Assembly: GCA_907163375.1 (NCBI GenBank)
Contig: CAJQUW010001859.1
Location: forward strand, 62,001-126,000
Direction: 5' to 3'
DNA length: 64,000 nt
Origin: Prostheceraeus crozeri
Lineage: Eukaryota > Platyhelminthes > Polycladida > Euryleptidae
The translations under genes were made by a program, and so were the position numbers. The notes beneath the pieces were generated by a model. It saw nothing but the letters and a program-made list of their open reading frames with translations, did no database searches and was not told the DNA's origin. Each line of letters begins with the position of its first letter. Position 1 is the first letter of the stretch. Positions 49,458-63,401 of the stretch are shown here, piece by piece.

Positions 49458-52400
49458 GGAGAGGAGACAGAAAGATCACGGTATGACAATGATGACCACA
49501 ATAGTAAGGACTTTGATCTCAAAATATTTTATGTAAATGTTAATGGGCTGACTAAATTTAAATTGGAAAACTCAGATATCATTGATGATGCTCAAAACGC
49601 AGATATTATTTGTTTGACAGAAACCCATTTGAATTATGAAAATGAACCCATTTCAATAAATAATTATGAAGGTTATCATACATGTGGTAGACGTAGTAAC
49701 TCATTGGGTAGAAATGTCAAAGGAGTATCTGCATTTTTTAAAGAAGAAATCAGCAATTTAAACGTGACGAAACTAGTCTCTGAAAACGGTAATATCGTGA
49801 TAATGAAACTTTGTCATACCGATTGGAAAGAAATTAAAGAAATGTTTTTAATATTATGTTATAGAGATAATCGTGAATCTAGATATGCAGAGAGAAATTT
49901 TCTAGATAAAATCAAAAATTACATTTCTATTTACAAAATGAAAAATGTTGTTATGATTGGTGACATGAACGGAAGAATAGGTTTAATGAATGACAATGAA
50001 CATCTGGATATACCATCTAGAAATTCGGATGATAAACTCATCAATAAATATGGAAAAGAACTAATTGAATTTTGTAACGATACTTCCCTTATAATCACTA
50101 ATGGTCGATTTGAAGAAGGGAAAAGTACATTTTATAAAAGAAATAAGGATAGCAACTGCACATCTGTAATTGACTACTTATTGATATCAGAAACCATGCT
50201 GAAATATCTGAAGGCCTTTGAAATAATGGAACCAAAACTGTATACTGATCATACGCCGATGACAATTCAATTCAAGATAGATTTAAAAACAAAAATTAAT
50301 AAAATGCGACCAAATGTTCAGAAAAAAAGGGATAAAAAAATTGTGCCATTTAAGTGGACTAACGAAGATGAAGAGAATTTTAAATTTCATGCATTTCAAA
50401 ATAATTGCGATAAACTAAGAAATGATATTCAATGTGGAAATATGCAACAAAAAGAAATTTACGATCAGTTTCTAAAATACACACATGACGCTTCTAAAAC
50501 AGTAAATAAAATAAAATCAAGAGCAATTTACAGTATAGAAACCAGGAAAATTAGACAAGAATATAAAGCGTCGGTTGAAAAGTGGAAACTAAATGAAACA
50601 GATGAAAATCTAGCCCTTCTTCTAGAATCAAAGAAGACATTAAACAAAAAAATCAAAAGAGAAAGGCAAAAATTGCAATCGAAAAAACTGAATGATCTTA
50701 AAGATGCCAAAAATAGCAATAATTATAAAATGTATTGGCAACTGATAAATGGTAAAAAATATCATTCCAAAATAAAAGCCAAAACTTCACTGTGTGCAGA
50801 TGATTTTAAAAAAGAAATTGAAAATAAAGACAAAACTTTAACTAAATCAAATTTGGAATTATGCAAGACAATCGATTTTTCAAGCTTAAATGAACTGAAT
50901 GTAAACACATATGTAACTCTTAATGGGAAGATACAGGAAAAAGAAATCACTGAATCTTTGATGATGATGAATAATTCTAAATCTAGCGGACCTGACAAAG
51001 TTGTATATGAAATATTAAAGAAAAATATTGAATGTACTTTAAAAGTTCTTGAACATTTGTTTAATAAAATAGTAGAGGACCAAAAAACTCCATGGAATAT
51101 AAGCTGGACGACACCTATCTTCAAAAATGGAGATAAGAATGATGTTAATTCATATAGATTCATAAATTTATCCTCATGCCTTGAAAAACTTTTAACGAAA
51201 ATTTTTAACAACCGTTTAAATGATTGGATTGACAGGCATGATTTACTTCATTCAGCTCAGATTGGTTTCAGGAAAGACAACTCCACAGTCGACAGTGTTT
51301 GGATTTTGAAAGAAATAATGCAAATAAGTAAGAATGCTAAAAAGCCACTGTATCTTTGTTTTATTGATCTTTCAAAGGCCTTCGATAGCATACCAAAGAA
51401 TATGCTGATTTCAAAATTAAGAAAAATTTTACCTCAAGGAATGTTCATTAATCTACTAGAAAATATACTCAATTGTAAAACATATAAGATTCTATATAAT
51501 GGAGTAGAAAGCAACATTTTTAATTTAGAAAATGGTATTCCTCAGGGCGACAGTCTATCACCGACCCTATTTTGCTTATATATGAATGACTTGCTACTAA
51601 ACCTAGATGAGAACATATTGAAGATTGATCCTATAAAAGTTGGAAATTTGAAAATTGCTTCTTTAATCTATGCTGATGATATATTGCTAATGAGCGCTTC
51701 GAAACAGGGACTAATTCAACAAATCAAAATCACCCAAAACTACTGCTATGAAAACTGCTTAAGCATTAATTATGATAAAACAAAAGTTATGATTATCAAT
51801 AAAAAGCATGAATATAAACAAGTAAATGTAGAATTAAATGGAAAAATATCATCAATTGAAATAGTGGATGAGTATAAATATCTTGGTGTAATTATATCCA
51901 AAAATGATAAAAGACATATTTCAAAATTATCAGAGCGAGGTAAAATTTCAGCATGTATAACAGGAAAAACAATGAAAGAATTTGGTTACGTAGACGGTGA
52001 AATATTGCGAAATTCGTTTGAAATGCTAACTCTCTCCAAAATGAAATACGGTGCTGAATTATGCTTTGATAAAAATCTGAAGGATTTAAATAAAATACAA
52101 ATACAATTCTTCAAAAAATTCTATCGTTTAAAAAAAACAACACCAAATTATTGTATCATTGGAGAATTTGGAATCAGACCTGTAGAATACCATTTTTTTA
52201 AAGCTGCGATAAACTACTGGCTAAAATTGACTAAATTAAATGATAAACAACTGATTAAGCAAATATTCAACAGTGTTTATGTAAACATAGAAAGTCCAAA
52301 TTTTAATAAATCTTGGATATCACGGATAATCAAATTAATGAGAAAACTCAACATTGATTACTTATGCAACCCTCATGATATTGACGAAAATATAAATTAC

Positions 52401-52859
52401 AAGTCCAAAGTAAATAATCGCTTAATTGAATATTTCAGACAACAATGGATTGAGAGTGCTAAAAATAGTCATAAAGGATTGAAATATTTAGAACTATGCC
52501 GGTTTGAATGTAATCTAAAAACGTATCTGAATTTAACAAATGACAATAAAGTAGTTCTTCCAATTTTGAAAATAAGAACTGGCAACCACACACTATTTAC
52601 TGAAATCGGTAGATATAATGACAGAAGATCATACAATGAATGTATATGTCAAAATTGTGACAGTGATGATATCGAAGATTTGGTGCACTTTGTCTTGCAT
52701 TGTTCAAAATACATTGATATAAGAAGCAATTTCATTCCCTTCTTTAAAGCTGATAATAGAACAGATTTCTATGATGCGATGAACAGGCTGAATCTAAAAC
52801 AGATGAAAATGCTCGCAAGATATATCGAGGAAGCAAATTCAATCAGAAACTCGGATTAA
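49458..52859 (+). CDS. Intact endonuclease-reverse transcriptase polyprotein of a non-LTR retrotransposon
   Basis: One open frame of about 1130 codons after TAG 49455-49457, without internal stops. The endonuclease part opens with 'FYVNVNGLTKFK' and 'ICLTETH', with 'MIGDMNGRIG' and 'YTDHTPM' later. RT motifs are 'YLCFIDLSKAFDSI' (A), 'NGIPQGDSLSPTLF' (B) and 'IYADDILLM' (C). The C-terminus has a Cys-His knuckle ('CICQNC ... HFVLHC'). No ATG lies before the endonuclease, and upstream sequence is the GA tract, so the 5' end is probably truncated. Codon use is very AT-rich. It is the best preserved element here and may be young. Confidence 0.9.
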   Translation, partial: GEETERSRYDNDDHNSKDFDLKIFYVNVNGLTKFKLENSDIIDDAQNADIICLTETHLNYENEPISINNYEGYHTCGRRSNSLGRNVKGVSAFFKEEISNLNVTKLVSENGNIVIMKLCHTDWKEIKEMFLILCYRDNRESRYAERNFLDKIKNYISIYKMKNVVMIGDMNGRIGLMNDNEHLDIPSRNSDDKLINKYGKELIEFCNDTSLIITNGRFEEGKSTFYKRNKDSNCTSVIDYLLISETMLKYLKAFEIMEPKLYTDHTPMTIQFKIDLKTKINKMRPNVQKKRDKKIVPFKWTNEDEENFKFHAFQNNCDKLRNDIQCGNMQQKEIYDQFLKYTHDASKTVNKIKSRAIYSIETRKIRQEYKASVEKWKLNETDENLALLLESKKTLNKKIKRERQKLQSKKLNDLKDAKNSNNYKMYWQLINGKKYHSKIKAKTSLCADDFKKEIENKDKTLTKSNLELCKTIDFSSLNELNVNTYVTLNGKIQEKEITESLMMMNNSKSSGPDKVVYEILKKNIECTLKVLEHLFNKIVEDQKTPWNISWTTPIFKNGDKNDVNSYRFINLSSCLEKLLTKIFNNRLNDWIDRHDLLHSAQIGFRKDNSTVDSVWILKEIMQISKNAKKPLYLCFIDLSKAFDSIPKNMLISKLRKILPQGMFINLLENILNCKTYKILYNGVESNIFNLENGIPQGDSLSPTLFCLYMNDLLLNLDENILKIDPIKVGNLKIASLIYADDILLMSASKQGLIQQIKITQNYCYENCLSINYDKTKVMIINKKHEYKQVNVELNGKISSIEIVDEYKYLGVIISKNDKRHISKLSERGKISACITGKTMKEFGYVDGEILRNSFEMLTLSKMKYGAELCFDKNLKDLNKIQIQFFKKFYRLKKTTPNYCIIGEFGIRPVEYHFFKAAINYWLKLTKLNDKQLIKQIFNSVYVNIESPNFNKSWISRIIKLMRKLNIDYLCNPHDIDENINYKSKVNNRLIEYFRQQWIESAKNSHKGLKYLELCRFECNLKTYLNLTNDNKVVLPILKIRTGNHTLFTEIGRYNDRRSYNECICQNCDSDDIEDLVHFVLHCSKYIDIRSNFIPFFKADNRTDFYDAMNRLNLKQMKMLARYIEEANSIRNSD

Positions 52860-54697
<1,838 letters not shown>

Positions 54698-54842
54698 GTA
54701 TATTTCCAGAAAATTGAAAATCATAATTACAGTGATAAGTGAAATCATGAAAGTCACGTGCTCGAATTACAACTATAAATACAATTTTAGCTACCGTTTT
54801 TACATAGGTAAAACATCCACGACAAGCCGTGGATTTCTCCAT

Positions 54843-56587
54843 TATTAAGGTCTCTAATTACTAAACGATGGGAAGCTTTTAGGGCTGGAAACTTTGCAGA
54901 CTACAATGCGCTTAAATCAAAATGCATCAACCTCATAACGAAAGCGAAGAAAGACTGGTATGAACAAATCAAAACTCGTGATCGAAACATTTGGTCAACG
55001 GTGAGAGAAATATCAGGAAAAACAAGCAAGAATCCCATCAATGCTCTTCTCAGTGACTATTCTGACTCAACAGCTGCAAAAGCTGCAAATGCCATCAACA
55101 AGTACTTTGCTCATGTTTTTCAAGATCGTGATCAGTTGAACTTCTCAGAAATTGAAGATGACCAATGGTGTCCTCTTTCTAGTGTTGAGGAAACTTTCAA
55201 TTTTTTGGATAGTTTGTCATTGTCAAAATCCACCGGCTCTGACGGAATTTTGAACAAATTCTACAAGATTGCTGCTCCATATATTGCTCAGCCTTTGTGT
55301 AACATCATCAATACATCTATAATCGATAGGAAAGTTCCACTGATTTTCAAACATTGCGTCGTTTCCCCCATTCCTAAAGTGTCATCTCCGAGAATCGATC
55401 AACTCCGTCCTATAACTTTGCCAAGTGTTCCAAGTAAATTTCTGGAAAGGCACATTTTGAACTCATTAAAGACTCTCATGATTTCAAATTTTCCACGTTC
55501 GCAGTTTGCTTACAAACCAAAGTCAAGTACAACGTCAGCTTTGATAACTCTGTATGATCATTTGACGAGCCTTCTTGATTCAAAGAGCGTTTCATCCTGC
55601 TTGATTATAAGCTATGACTTTACCAAAGCATTTGATTGTATTTCCCATGGTATCTTACTTCAGAAGCTATTAAGTCTAAAACTACCAACTGGCTTCATCA
55701 AATGGCTTGCGAGCTATCTTGATAATCGATATCAATGTGTGAGGATGCTTGGTACTTTTAGCGATGTCCTACCTGTGACAAGTGGTGTGCCACAAGGGTC
55801 ACTCCTCGGACCATATCTCTTCGTATTGTATTGTCACGATCTGCGTCCAAAACGTTTTAGCACATTCATGATGCAGTATGCGGACGACATCAGTGAAGTT
55901 ATACCCTTTGAACAACTGCGCTCAAGTGATGTTTCAAGTGCCTTTCAAATCGAATTTGATAATATAAGTCAATGGTCACATATGAACAAACTGCACATCA
56001 ACCAACTGAAGACTCGTGCAATATTATTTCACAAAAAAGGTGCGAATCTAGACCTCAAATTGCCTGTCGACATCGAATCAAACTTGAACCTTCTGGGCGT
56101 TACATGGACAGCTAATTTATCATGGGTTGACCATTTTGCAAAACAGGCATCACGTTGCTCAAGTCGTCTCTATCTACTACGCTTGTTAAAGCCGATACTA
56201 TCCCACAATGAATTATGGAAAGTTTATGAGTCGATCATCGAGAGTTTGCTGCTTTACTGTGCCCCGCTTTTCGGCAATTTAAACTCTAGATGCTCTAACA
56301 TCGCCGACAGAATTTTTAAAAGAGCAAGACGCATCATTTGCTCTAAAGCATGCAATTGCCGCTACCGTCAATTAAATCACTTCTTCTTCAAATGTAATTC
56401 CTCTATCAAAAAGCTTCTTACATCAGCGAATTCACCAGACCACCCTCTATTCGATATAGTCCCAAGAATCCGTGGAAATCGAACAATATTCCCTTTCTCA
56501 TATACAAGCCGACGACAAAATTGTTTCACAATTATTTCCTCCATCTTATATAATGATATAAATGGACAGCATGCGTGTATCTTGTGA
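54843..56587 (+). CDS. Reverse transcriptase of the plus-strand CR1-like LINE (5' truncated)
   Basis: About 580 codons without a stop. 'STGSDGILNKFYK' leads the fingers, then 'LRPITLPSVPSKFLE', motif A 'ISYDFTKAFDCI', motif B 'TSGVPQGSLLGPYLF' and motif C 'MQYADDISE'. The C-terminal Cys-rich 'ICSKACNCRYR' resembles the segment 'ICDPDCRC' of the 9.4-13.3 kb LINE, so the two belong to related families. Confidence 0.88.
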
Positions 56588-56716
56588 TCAAAGTACTTTA
56601 TTCACTTTACTTGACTTACCTTCTACGTTTACCTGTCATCACCACTTTGTGATCAATGTGCTTGGTTTTGATTCCTATTTTTCCAAATATAAGGTTATTA
56701 TTATTATTATTATAGG
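54843..56716 (+). mobile_element. CR1-like LINE, 5' truncated, plus strand
   Basis: The coding frame is open from about 54843 (before the GTG at 55001) to 56587. A short 3' UTR and a (TTA)n tail at about 56695-56714 follow. It lacks ORF1 and the endonuclease. Confidence 0.8.
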
Positions 56717-56761
56717 CTCAGGTATCATCAGATATCAGCAACAGAAATCATCGCAAATTGA

Positions 56762-58487
56762 TCATCGATGTTGTAAAAGGAATATACGAATTAGAAAATC
56801 AAGACGTCGACGATTGAAGTTGCAGAAATCTGTCTGAGATTTGAGAGCGTTGAGGAATAATACTGTGTAAAACATGTTTGTCATCATTTGCAGCGTTTTT
56901 GCGGAGTTGTATCGTCTATTCCCTAGATCAGGGAAAAGACCACAGGAGCAATGATCTCGTTTGCCAAAGCCGCATATCAATCTATGGCATCGTTTCTGAG
57001 ATTTCTCAAGATGTTCACTAAGGTATGCCGGAAGCTGCAGAAAGGAAGCAGATGCATATTATGATAGCGAGCGCATCGTCCCATAGTACACACAAGTCAA
57101 TTTCTTAGGAGTGAGCAGTGGCTTGAGCAATCGCAAGGCGTAAAGACGTCGAGGGGCAGTCCGTAGCAAGTGATTGATATGCTCATTCCAGGTAAGTCGC
57201 TTACTTAGAACAACACCCAAAAACCTTATTTCTTCTACATCAGCGACACCTTCCAGCTGCAAGTCGACACAATTCGTTGATTTTTTAAAACAAATGGATT
57301 TGCACTTCGCAGAGTTTATCTTGAGCATATTATCTTGAGACCACTTCAAGATATTCGAATAATCTTCTTTAATATGTCCATTATCAGAATCTTTGTAGAT
57401 AGGCACACTCAGTGTAATGTCATCAATATATTGAATCAGTTGAGTATCATTGTGAAGCGCTTTCAGAGAACCGACAATAAGACAAAACAGAATCGGCCCA
57501 AGTACAGAGCCTTGTGTGACACCGCATTTAACTTGGGTTGTCGAACTGAGAGTGCATCCAATACGGGTTGCTTGTAACCTGTTCTTCAGGTAATCCTTAA
57601 TTCATTTGATGAAGTCGATCGGGAAATTGGCTTCTACGAGTCTTCGGATGACAAGTTCATGGGAAACCATATCAAATGCTCTGGAATAGTCATAAGCAAT
57701 AATCTTTACACCACACACAGATTGAGATTCTAGATGGAGGAAAGCATGATGTAACAAACGTATCACAGCGCATGTAGTTGAGCTAGATGGTCTGCTTCCG
57801 AATTGACTGTCACCAATATTATCCAAAAATAAATGATACACTGACTCAAGCACACATTTTTCGAGGATCTTGGACGGAGTCGATAATAATGATATCGGTC
57901 TTAGTTTATCAACAGACCCTGGGCTCGATTTAGGTATTGGACAGATATGTAGCATTTTCCATCTATTGGGAAAGCGACTTTCGGATATTGAAAGATTGAA
58001 GAGATGGGCAATAGGACTAGCAAGATATTCGGCAGCTTCTTTGTAAATTACAAGCGGTGTCCCATCACTACCCATTGACTTCCTTGTGTTGATTGTACGT
58101 AGTTTTGACTTCACTTGATTAGTTGTAATATCAATGTTCCAAGAGTCAACGGCATTTGAACGTGATATTTCGCATTCAGAACCGGTATCTATGTCTCTTT
58201 CCTGATCATTGAAATTCAAGGTGAAATGTCGATTTATGTGGTTAACAGCAGTCGTAATACTGTCGAAATTGTTGACTAGAGAGAATGTATAGTCCGTTGA
58301 TTTTGTACCGATGTGTGAATTTGCCACTTTCCATAATTGTCTTGTATTTTCGCTTGCTCTCGATGACCATGCACGTTTAGCAGACGTAATCGCCAATTTC
58401 GTTTTTTCTTTCCAGTAATGATACATAGCATAGTCTTTGGCTCTGTATGAATCCCATCGCTGTTGAATACAAAACTTCTGTTAGGAT
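56762..58487 (-). pseudogene. CR1-like LINE reverse transcriptase, minus strand, two stops
   Basis: Minus-strand frame with 'RWDSYRAKDY', 'SMGSDGTPLVIYK', 'LRPISLLSTPSKILE', motif A 'IAYDYSRAFDMV', a TGA at 57604-57602, motif B 'GVTQGSVLGPILF' and motif C 'QYIDDITL' (YIDD instead of YADD). Another stop lies at 57061-57059, and the frame continues to 56762. All parts are in one frame, so only nonsense changes separate them. ORF1 and endonuclease are absent. Confidence 0.85.
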
Positions 58488-58489
58488 TC

Positions 58490-61220
58490 TCACAACTCTC
58501 CTGAACTGTTCAGAAATAAAGACCTAAAAATTATATTACTGCGTTTGCTTTGATTTTCACCTTTTCTCATTGTCATGCAATTATGAAATTTTCTATCTTC
58601 CTTTGTTATTCTATTGTGCTCGTTACTGCATTACCAAGACATATTGCCGGTCTGAAATTTTCTCTGTCATCTTTCCGCAGCACAGAGTTAGATTGTTTAA
58701 GCGTGTCAGTTTGCTAGAAGTTCAAGCTAATTCAAAAACGATGGCCCATGCAGGAACTTGGTAAGTAAGCAAAAAGAAATTCCTAATGCCTTACAGAGTT
58801 GGACAGGAAATAGTCGTTCACTTGCGGATTGCTGTAAATTCCTTCAAAACGCTCCGATCGCCACGAATTCAAGAAGTCATTCATGCGTTTGTTTATTTCT
58901 CGCTAAGCTCTCGCTGCTTCTTTTTAGCGGAATACGGCAGAGGCTGAATTGCACAATGCAGCAATGTGAGGTATTTACCAGATTAACTGACAATTTGTGA
59001 ACTCCTAGAAATGACATGTTAAACGGATTGATCTATACACTTAAAGGATGCGAAAATGTACTAGCACAACAACGCACAAGGCAAAGTAAGAAAGGAAAGT
59101 CAAATGAATGATATGAAGAAATACATTATACATCAAACAATGGAATAATAATGAAAAAATATGTACAAAACATCGAAAAAAGAACCCCCATGAAGATTCA
59201 AATTAACAAAATAGTAGTAAGTAATTGAAAGTAAACAATGAATAAAGATGAAATTCAAAAATTAACAGAATAAGAAGCAATAAAATATGACATGACAAGT
59301 AAAGAGCAATGCTAACAAGAAAATCATAAAATGGCTGGAAACAGTCAAGTGAAGATACTTATCAAGAAAATAAATGATTAAAAATACAAAAGTGCATTAA
59401 AAAAGAGGAAGCAACAATGTTTTACACCACTGACAATCAGAAAGAAACTCTTTTCGCATGCACTGTACTGGTGAGGTATGGCGAACACAATCCACCTCTG
59501 ATATGTGATTTCAAAAGCATTGCGACACGACTTTACAATTTCAAAGTTCGCTTTGGCTTGGGCATTGCGACAATACAAATCGTGGAGAGTGACCCCTGAG
59601 GAGGGTGGTGCCGTTTATCTCGGGCGTGATCGTCCTGTCAAACACCATTTTGAAGGAATTCGTCGATCCGTTTTCAAAGAGGGTGCTCCGTCTGCCTCCA
59701 CATAGCCTGCTCCGCAGGTGGAATTGTAAAAATATATGATATTGCTGCGTTGAGATAGATGCTTTCATTTTTTGCAATCATTTATAAGCATTAAGGTCTG
59801 TTAGGGATGAAGGAATGCATGTGCGGTACGTATAAGAAAGACAAAAGCACATTAACACTAAGCAGCATTTGTAAGTCATTTTAGTCAAATGTTTATTAAA
59901 TGTAAGGTACTCCTGGATGCCCTACTGGCATTACATATGTTGCTTTGTGAAGCATTTTTTCTACAGATGAAACTTCTTTGTGGTAGGCCCTTAATCTGAG
60001 ATACTTCATACATTTGATAAAAGATCAAACAAAAATGTTGGGTTAACCGAATGTTGTGTTCGACAAAGGATCTCCAGCAAACTTAAAAGCAGATGTTGAT
60101 ATGGGTCTTCATATTTTCTGTTGTGCAGATCCTATGATCACCTACATGGTTTGGTTAAAGAACACAATCATTCGGTCGAATGAGTGCAGGAGCACATAGT
60201 GCGAATCTCTACTATTTGGATCATCCATTAAAATTATCAAGAATTATATCTCATGATATGATTATTGATGTAAGGTCGAAATACAATACATAATATAAAT
60301 ATAAGAAAATAATTAATTCAAATCATGGCTTCATCTCTTGAATTACTATCTTCTTATTCAAATAAATGAATTGTTCATGTGGTTCTCCTCTCAATCTGCT
60401 GTCTATATAGATAATAGTATGAGACAGCCACTAGTTTAGCTTTGATAAATTGCGTTGTTTCTATTTTTATGCATCAACAGGATACTTTTAGAACATCAAT
60501 CATAGAAGGCAATTCTCTATTTCCAAGAGGCGGAAATACCAATATTTCATCGAAAGCAGTGTCAATTCAAGTCTAAATTCCGACGAATTATAACACAACT
60601 TCAGGCGTACACATATGGTAAGTTGGGATCGTGAGAAGTCAACTGTTGGGAGTGATGTTTGTATTGGATGAATCTGTCAATGAGGAACAGTGAGTCAAAA
60701 TCAGCAACTGCAAACCAGGTTGCCATGAATAGCAGTGATTTGCGAAACTTAATCCTCACATGAAGTGCAAATTATCGCAAGAAATACGTGTAACCTAAAA
60801 TCTTTCTTTAAATAGTCCTTCAACCAATCATTTTTCTCAATTATTCATGTGTATAAGATCTCTATATATTTCAAATTTTCAAATTTTTGAATCATATTCA
60901 ACAACTGCATGAATATCTCAATTATCTGCCTTTATGAAGTCTCTACTATGTATGTGAATATCAAGTTAAAGATACAACATATACGGTCACACGGTTTCAC
61001 GTGCTCAAACACTTTCAATGCATTATTCAAGACTGCATAGTCGACGGAACCCACTGAATATTGATGATTTCCACAATTCTCCTTGATTCACAAACGAAAT
61101 CCTTCGGTCTACTTCAGCTGCAAAGAAGACATCGGTGAAATAATGATGAGAAGTGGGATATCTTAAGGTGCCGCGTTATCACCATGACTCTTCTGCCTAG
61201 CAATAAGTGAAATCCACTGA
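58490..61220. other. Gene-poor tract
   Basis: About 59040-59420 is very A-rich and purine-biased on the plus strand. A GC-richer patch at 59590-59720 is not recognised. Confidence 0.4.
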
Positions 61221-61224
61221 AAGG

Positions 61225-62010
61225 TCGAGGAAGAATATGTTCTGGCAAATGGCAACAAGATCAATCATCTCTTATGGATGATATGAAATTGTATTGCAAG
61301 AAAGAAGCAGAAACTGACAGTCTCATCTGTACGATAAAGATATTAAGTGATGCAAGGATGAAATTCGGATTTAGAATATGTGCAAGATAAATAGAGGTAA
61401 AAAATGAATAATAAATGAGTCAAAAATGCTCAAGGCCTGCACATCAAGGAAGGAGTCATCCATAATGTGAACAGAGGTGAATATAAGTACTTAGGATACT
61501 GAGGAATCAACCAAAGCCAAAAAAGATTACAAGAGCTTACTGAAAAAATCTTGAAATCAATTCCATGCAAAGTACAAGTTTTATGCTATTGCCATGTATA
61601 TAATCCCTGCGATAAACTACCTGGAAGCATCAAGAGGTGGACTTAATCAGAGTTTAATCAAAATGATTATGGGAGAGATTAATCAAAAAGCAAAGATTAT
61701 GATTAATTTGTGCAAATGTTTGCCTCCAAGACCTGATATTGACCACCTATTCTTAGACCTCCCACGAGGATAAGGAGGTAGGGGATTGAAGAATATCCGC
61801 GACGTACCCGAGGGGGAAGAGAAGAGTTTCAACCACTATATCTGGAATAGTAGTGATGATCTCCTGTTGGCGATGGTGTAAGCAGTTGATTAGTGCACAC
61901 GGAAACCGGGTAAGATTTCAGAAATGTAAAACAGTGGAGATAAAGAAGAGACATGAGAAACATTCTCCATACCGAACCGAAAGCCGAAAGTGGTTGATCG
62001 CATCCCAGAA
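61225..62010 (+). pseudogene. R2-like reverse transcriptase relic
   Basis: Across several frames one reads 'MDDMKLYCKKEAETDSL', 'GEYKYLGY', 'CLPPRPDIDHLFLDLPRG', 'GGRGLKNIRDV' and 'YIWNSSDDLL'. This is the order found after motif C in RTs annotated as R2-type ('MDDLKLYAKS', 'GYKYLGI', 'HPRADVDRLY', 'GGRGL'). Many stops and shifts show that it is old. Confidence 0.65.
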
Positions 62011-62510
62011 AGGCCGAGAGCGTGAGATTGAACATTGAAGCAGAAGATAACATACGTCGTACAAAAGAGGGGAAAAGATCACGAAGTATCAAGACATGAA
62101 AGTAGAAATATATAGTAGCTGTGAAATACAGACATTTGTGTCGTGTGCCAATGCTGAGCATCAAGGTTGAGGACATGCTTTCTTTAAATGTTTGAATATG
62201 CTTAATTTCTTCGTTTTTATCATAGTTGAGTCTCAAAACGAAAACCAAATTCACGTCATATCAGCATCATATTTGTATGATAGAACCATGATAATGATAA
62301 CTTTTGTGAGTTCGACGCTTGTGTTCATAAATGCATGTTCTAAGGACAATAATGTTATAGAAGTTCCTTCCACTTCCTCAGTTTCATTTCATCTTTCCAC
62401 TTCATTTACAACTCACTACTTTTCACAGAATTTGACAATCGTGCATAGGCCTACTATCTCCATTCGAGTACAAAGTATTAAATTATACACTCCGTACACA
62501 ATCCCTCGAC

Positions 62511-63401
62511 CAGTGGTTCTCAACCTTGTAATGTCTCAGTACCACTTGAGATCTTACACGTTCGCCGCGTACCACTTAGTCTCAGAGAAATTCTTTTTAC
62601 GAGCATGTTAGGAAAGATATGATTCTTTTCTATTTCAAAGAAATTCGCTTTTATTCATTTTCTGTAATGAGATATCCTAAACGGGGTGGTGCAGATGATG
62701 CATTGATTCAATCGATGCAGTGGAAAATTTGATTTTACAAGGCAAATTCACGGAATTTGAAAATCTACGTTTCGAGAAATCGATCTCTGATGATCACGTA
62801 GATATCTACATGAATGCTGTTTCACGATACAGGGACAACTAAGATATCTGTATATCTTAGTAGTCCCTGCACCATACTGTGTCAAATATCTACGATCAAA
62901 TGCAGGTTGTGTACATGTATATAGTTTTTAAGAAACGTAGCCTATATTGTGAATACTTTCGGCTTGCCAAAGTTGAAAGTAAATTTCTATGTAATAAGCA
63001 TTTTTCAAAATATGGGTACGTGATTTTGGCTTGCTGAGCTTCAAGCAAAATCCAAAATGTGTAGTTTTGTTTTGTCGATTTCTACCCGTCGGTCGCTTAG
63101 TCATTGCATCGCCTGTCGCATTGATGTCTAAACAACCCAATACAAAGTTTGACGTGACAAGAGCTGTGAAATCTATGCACAAGACAAATCTTCGTCCTTC
63201 GAGTCTATGAAAAGTGAAAAATTGCATCGAATTTTGTCGTCGATCTAATTTTCTTAAGCTGAGCAACACTTTTTTGATAGATTTGGTTTGTAATATGAAT
63301 AGGTTAAATGATCATCATGATACATACGTATAGCCTACTTCGGACAGGTTCTCGCGTACCGTCTGATGAGCCCTCACGTACCACAGGTTGGGGAAACTCT
63401 G
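62511..63401. mobile_element. hAT-like non-autonomous transposon
   Basis: Left end CAGTGGTTCTCAACCTTG and right end (reverse complement CAGAGTTTCCCCAACCTG) match Charlie/MER-type hAT termini. The 8-base flanks CCCTCGAC and CCCTAGAG agree at six positions and resemble the TCTAGA-type hAT target. GTACCAC motifs lie near both ends. No transposase is seen. Confidence 0.7.
62830..62869. repeat. 18-bp hairpin inside the hAT-like element
   Basis: Arms 62830-62847 and 62852-62869 (CAGGGAC...AAGATAT) pair with one mismatch around a 4-base loop. Confidence 0.85.
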
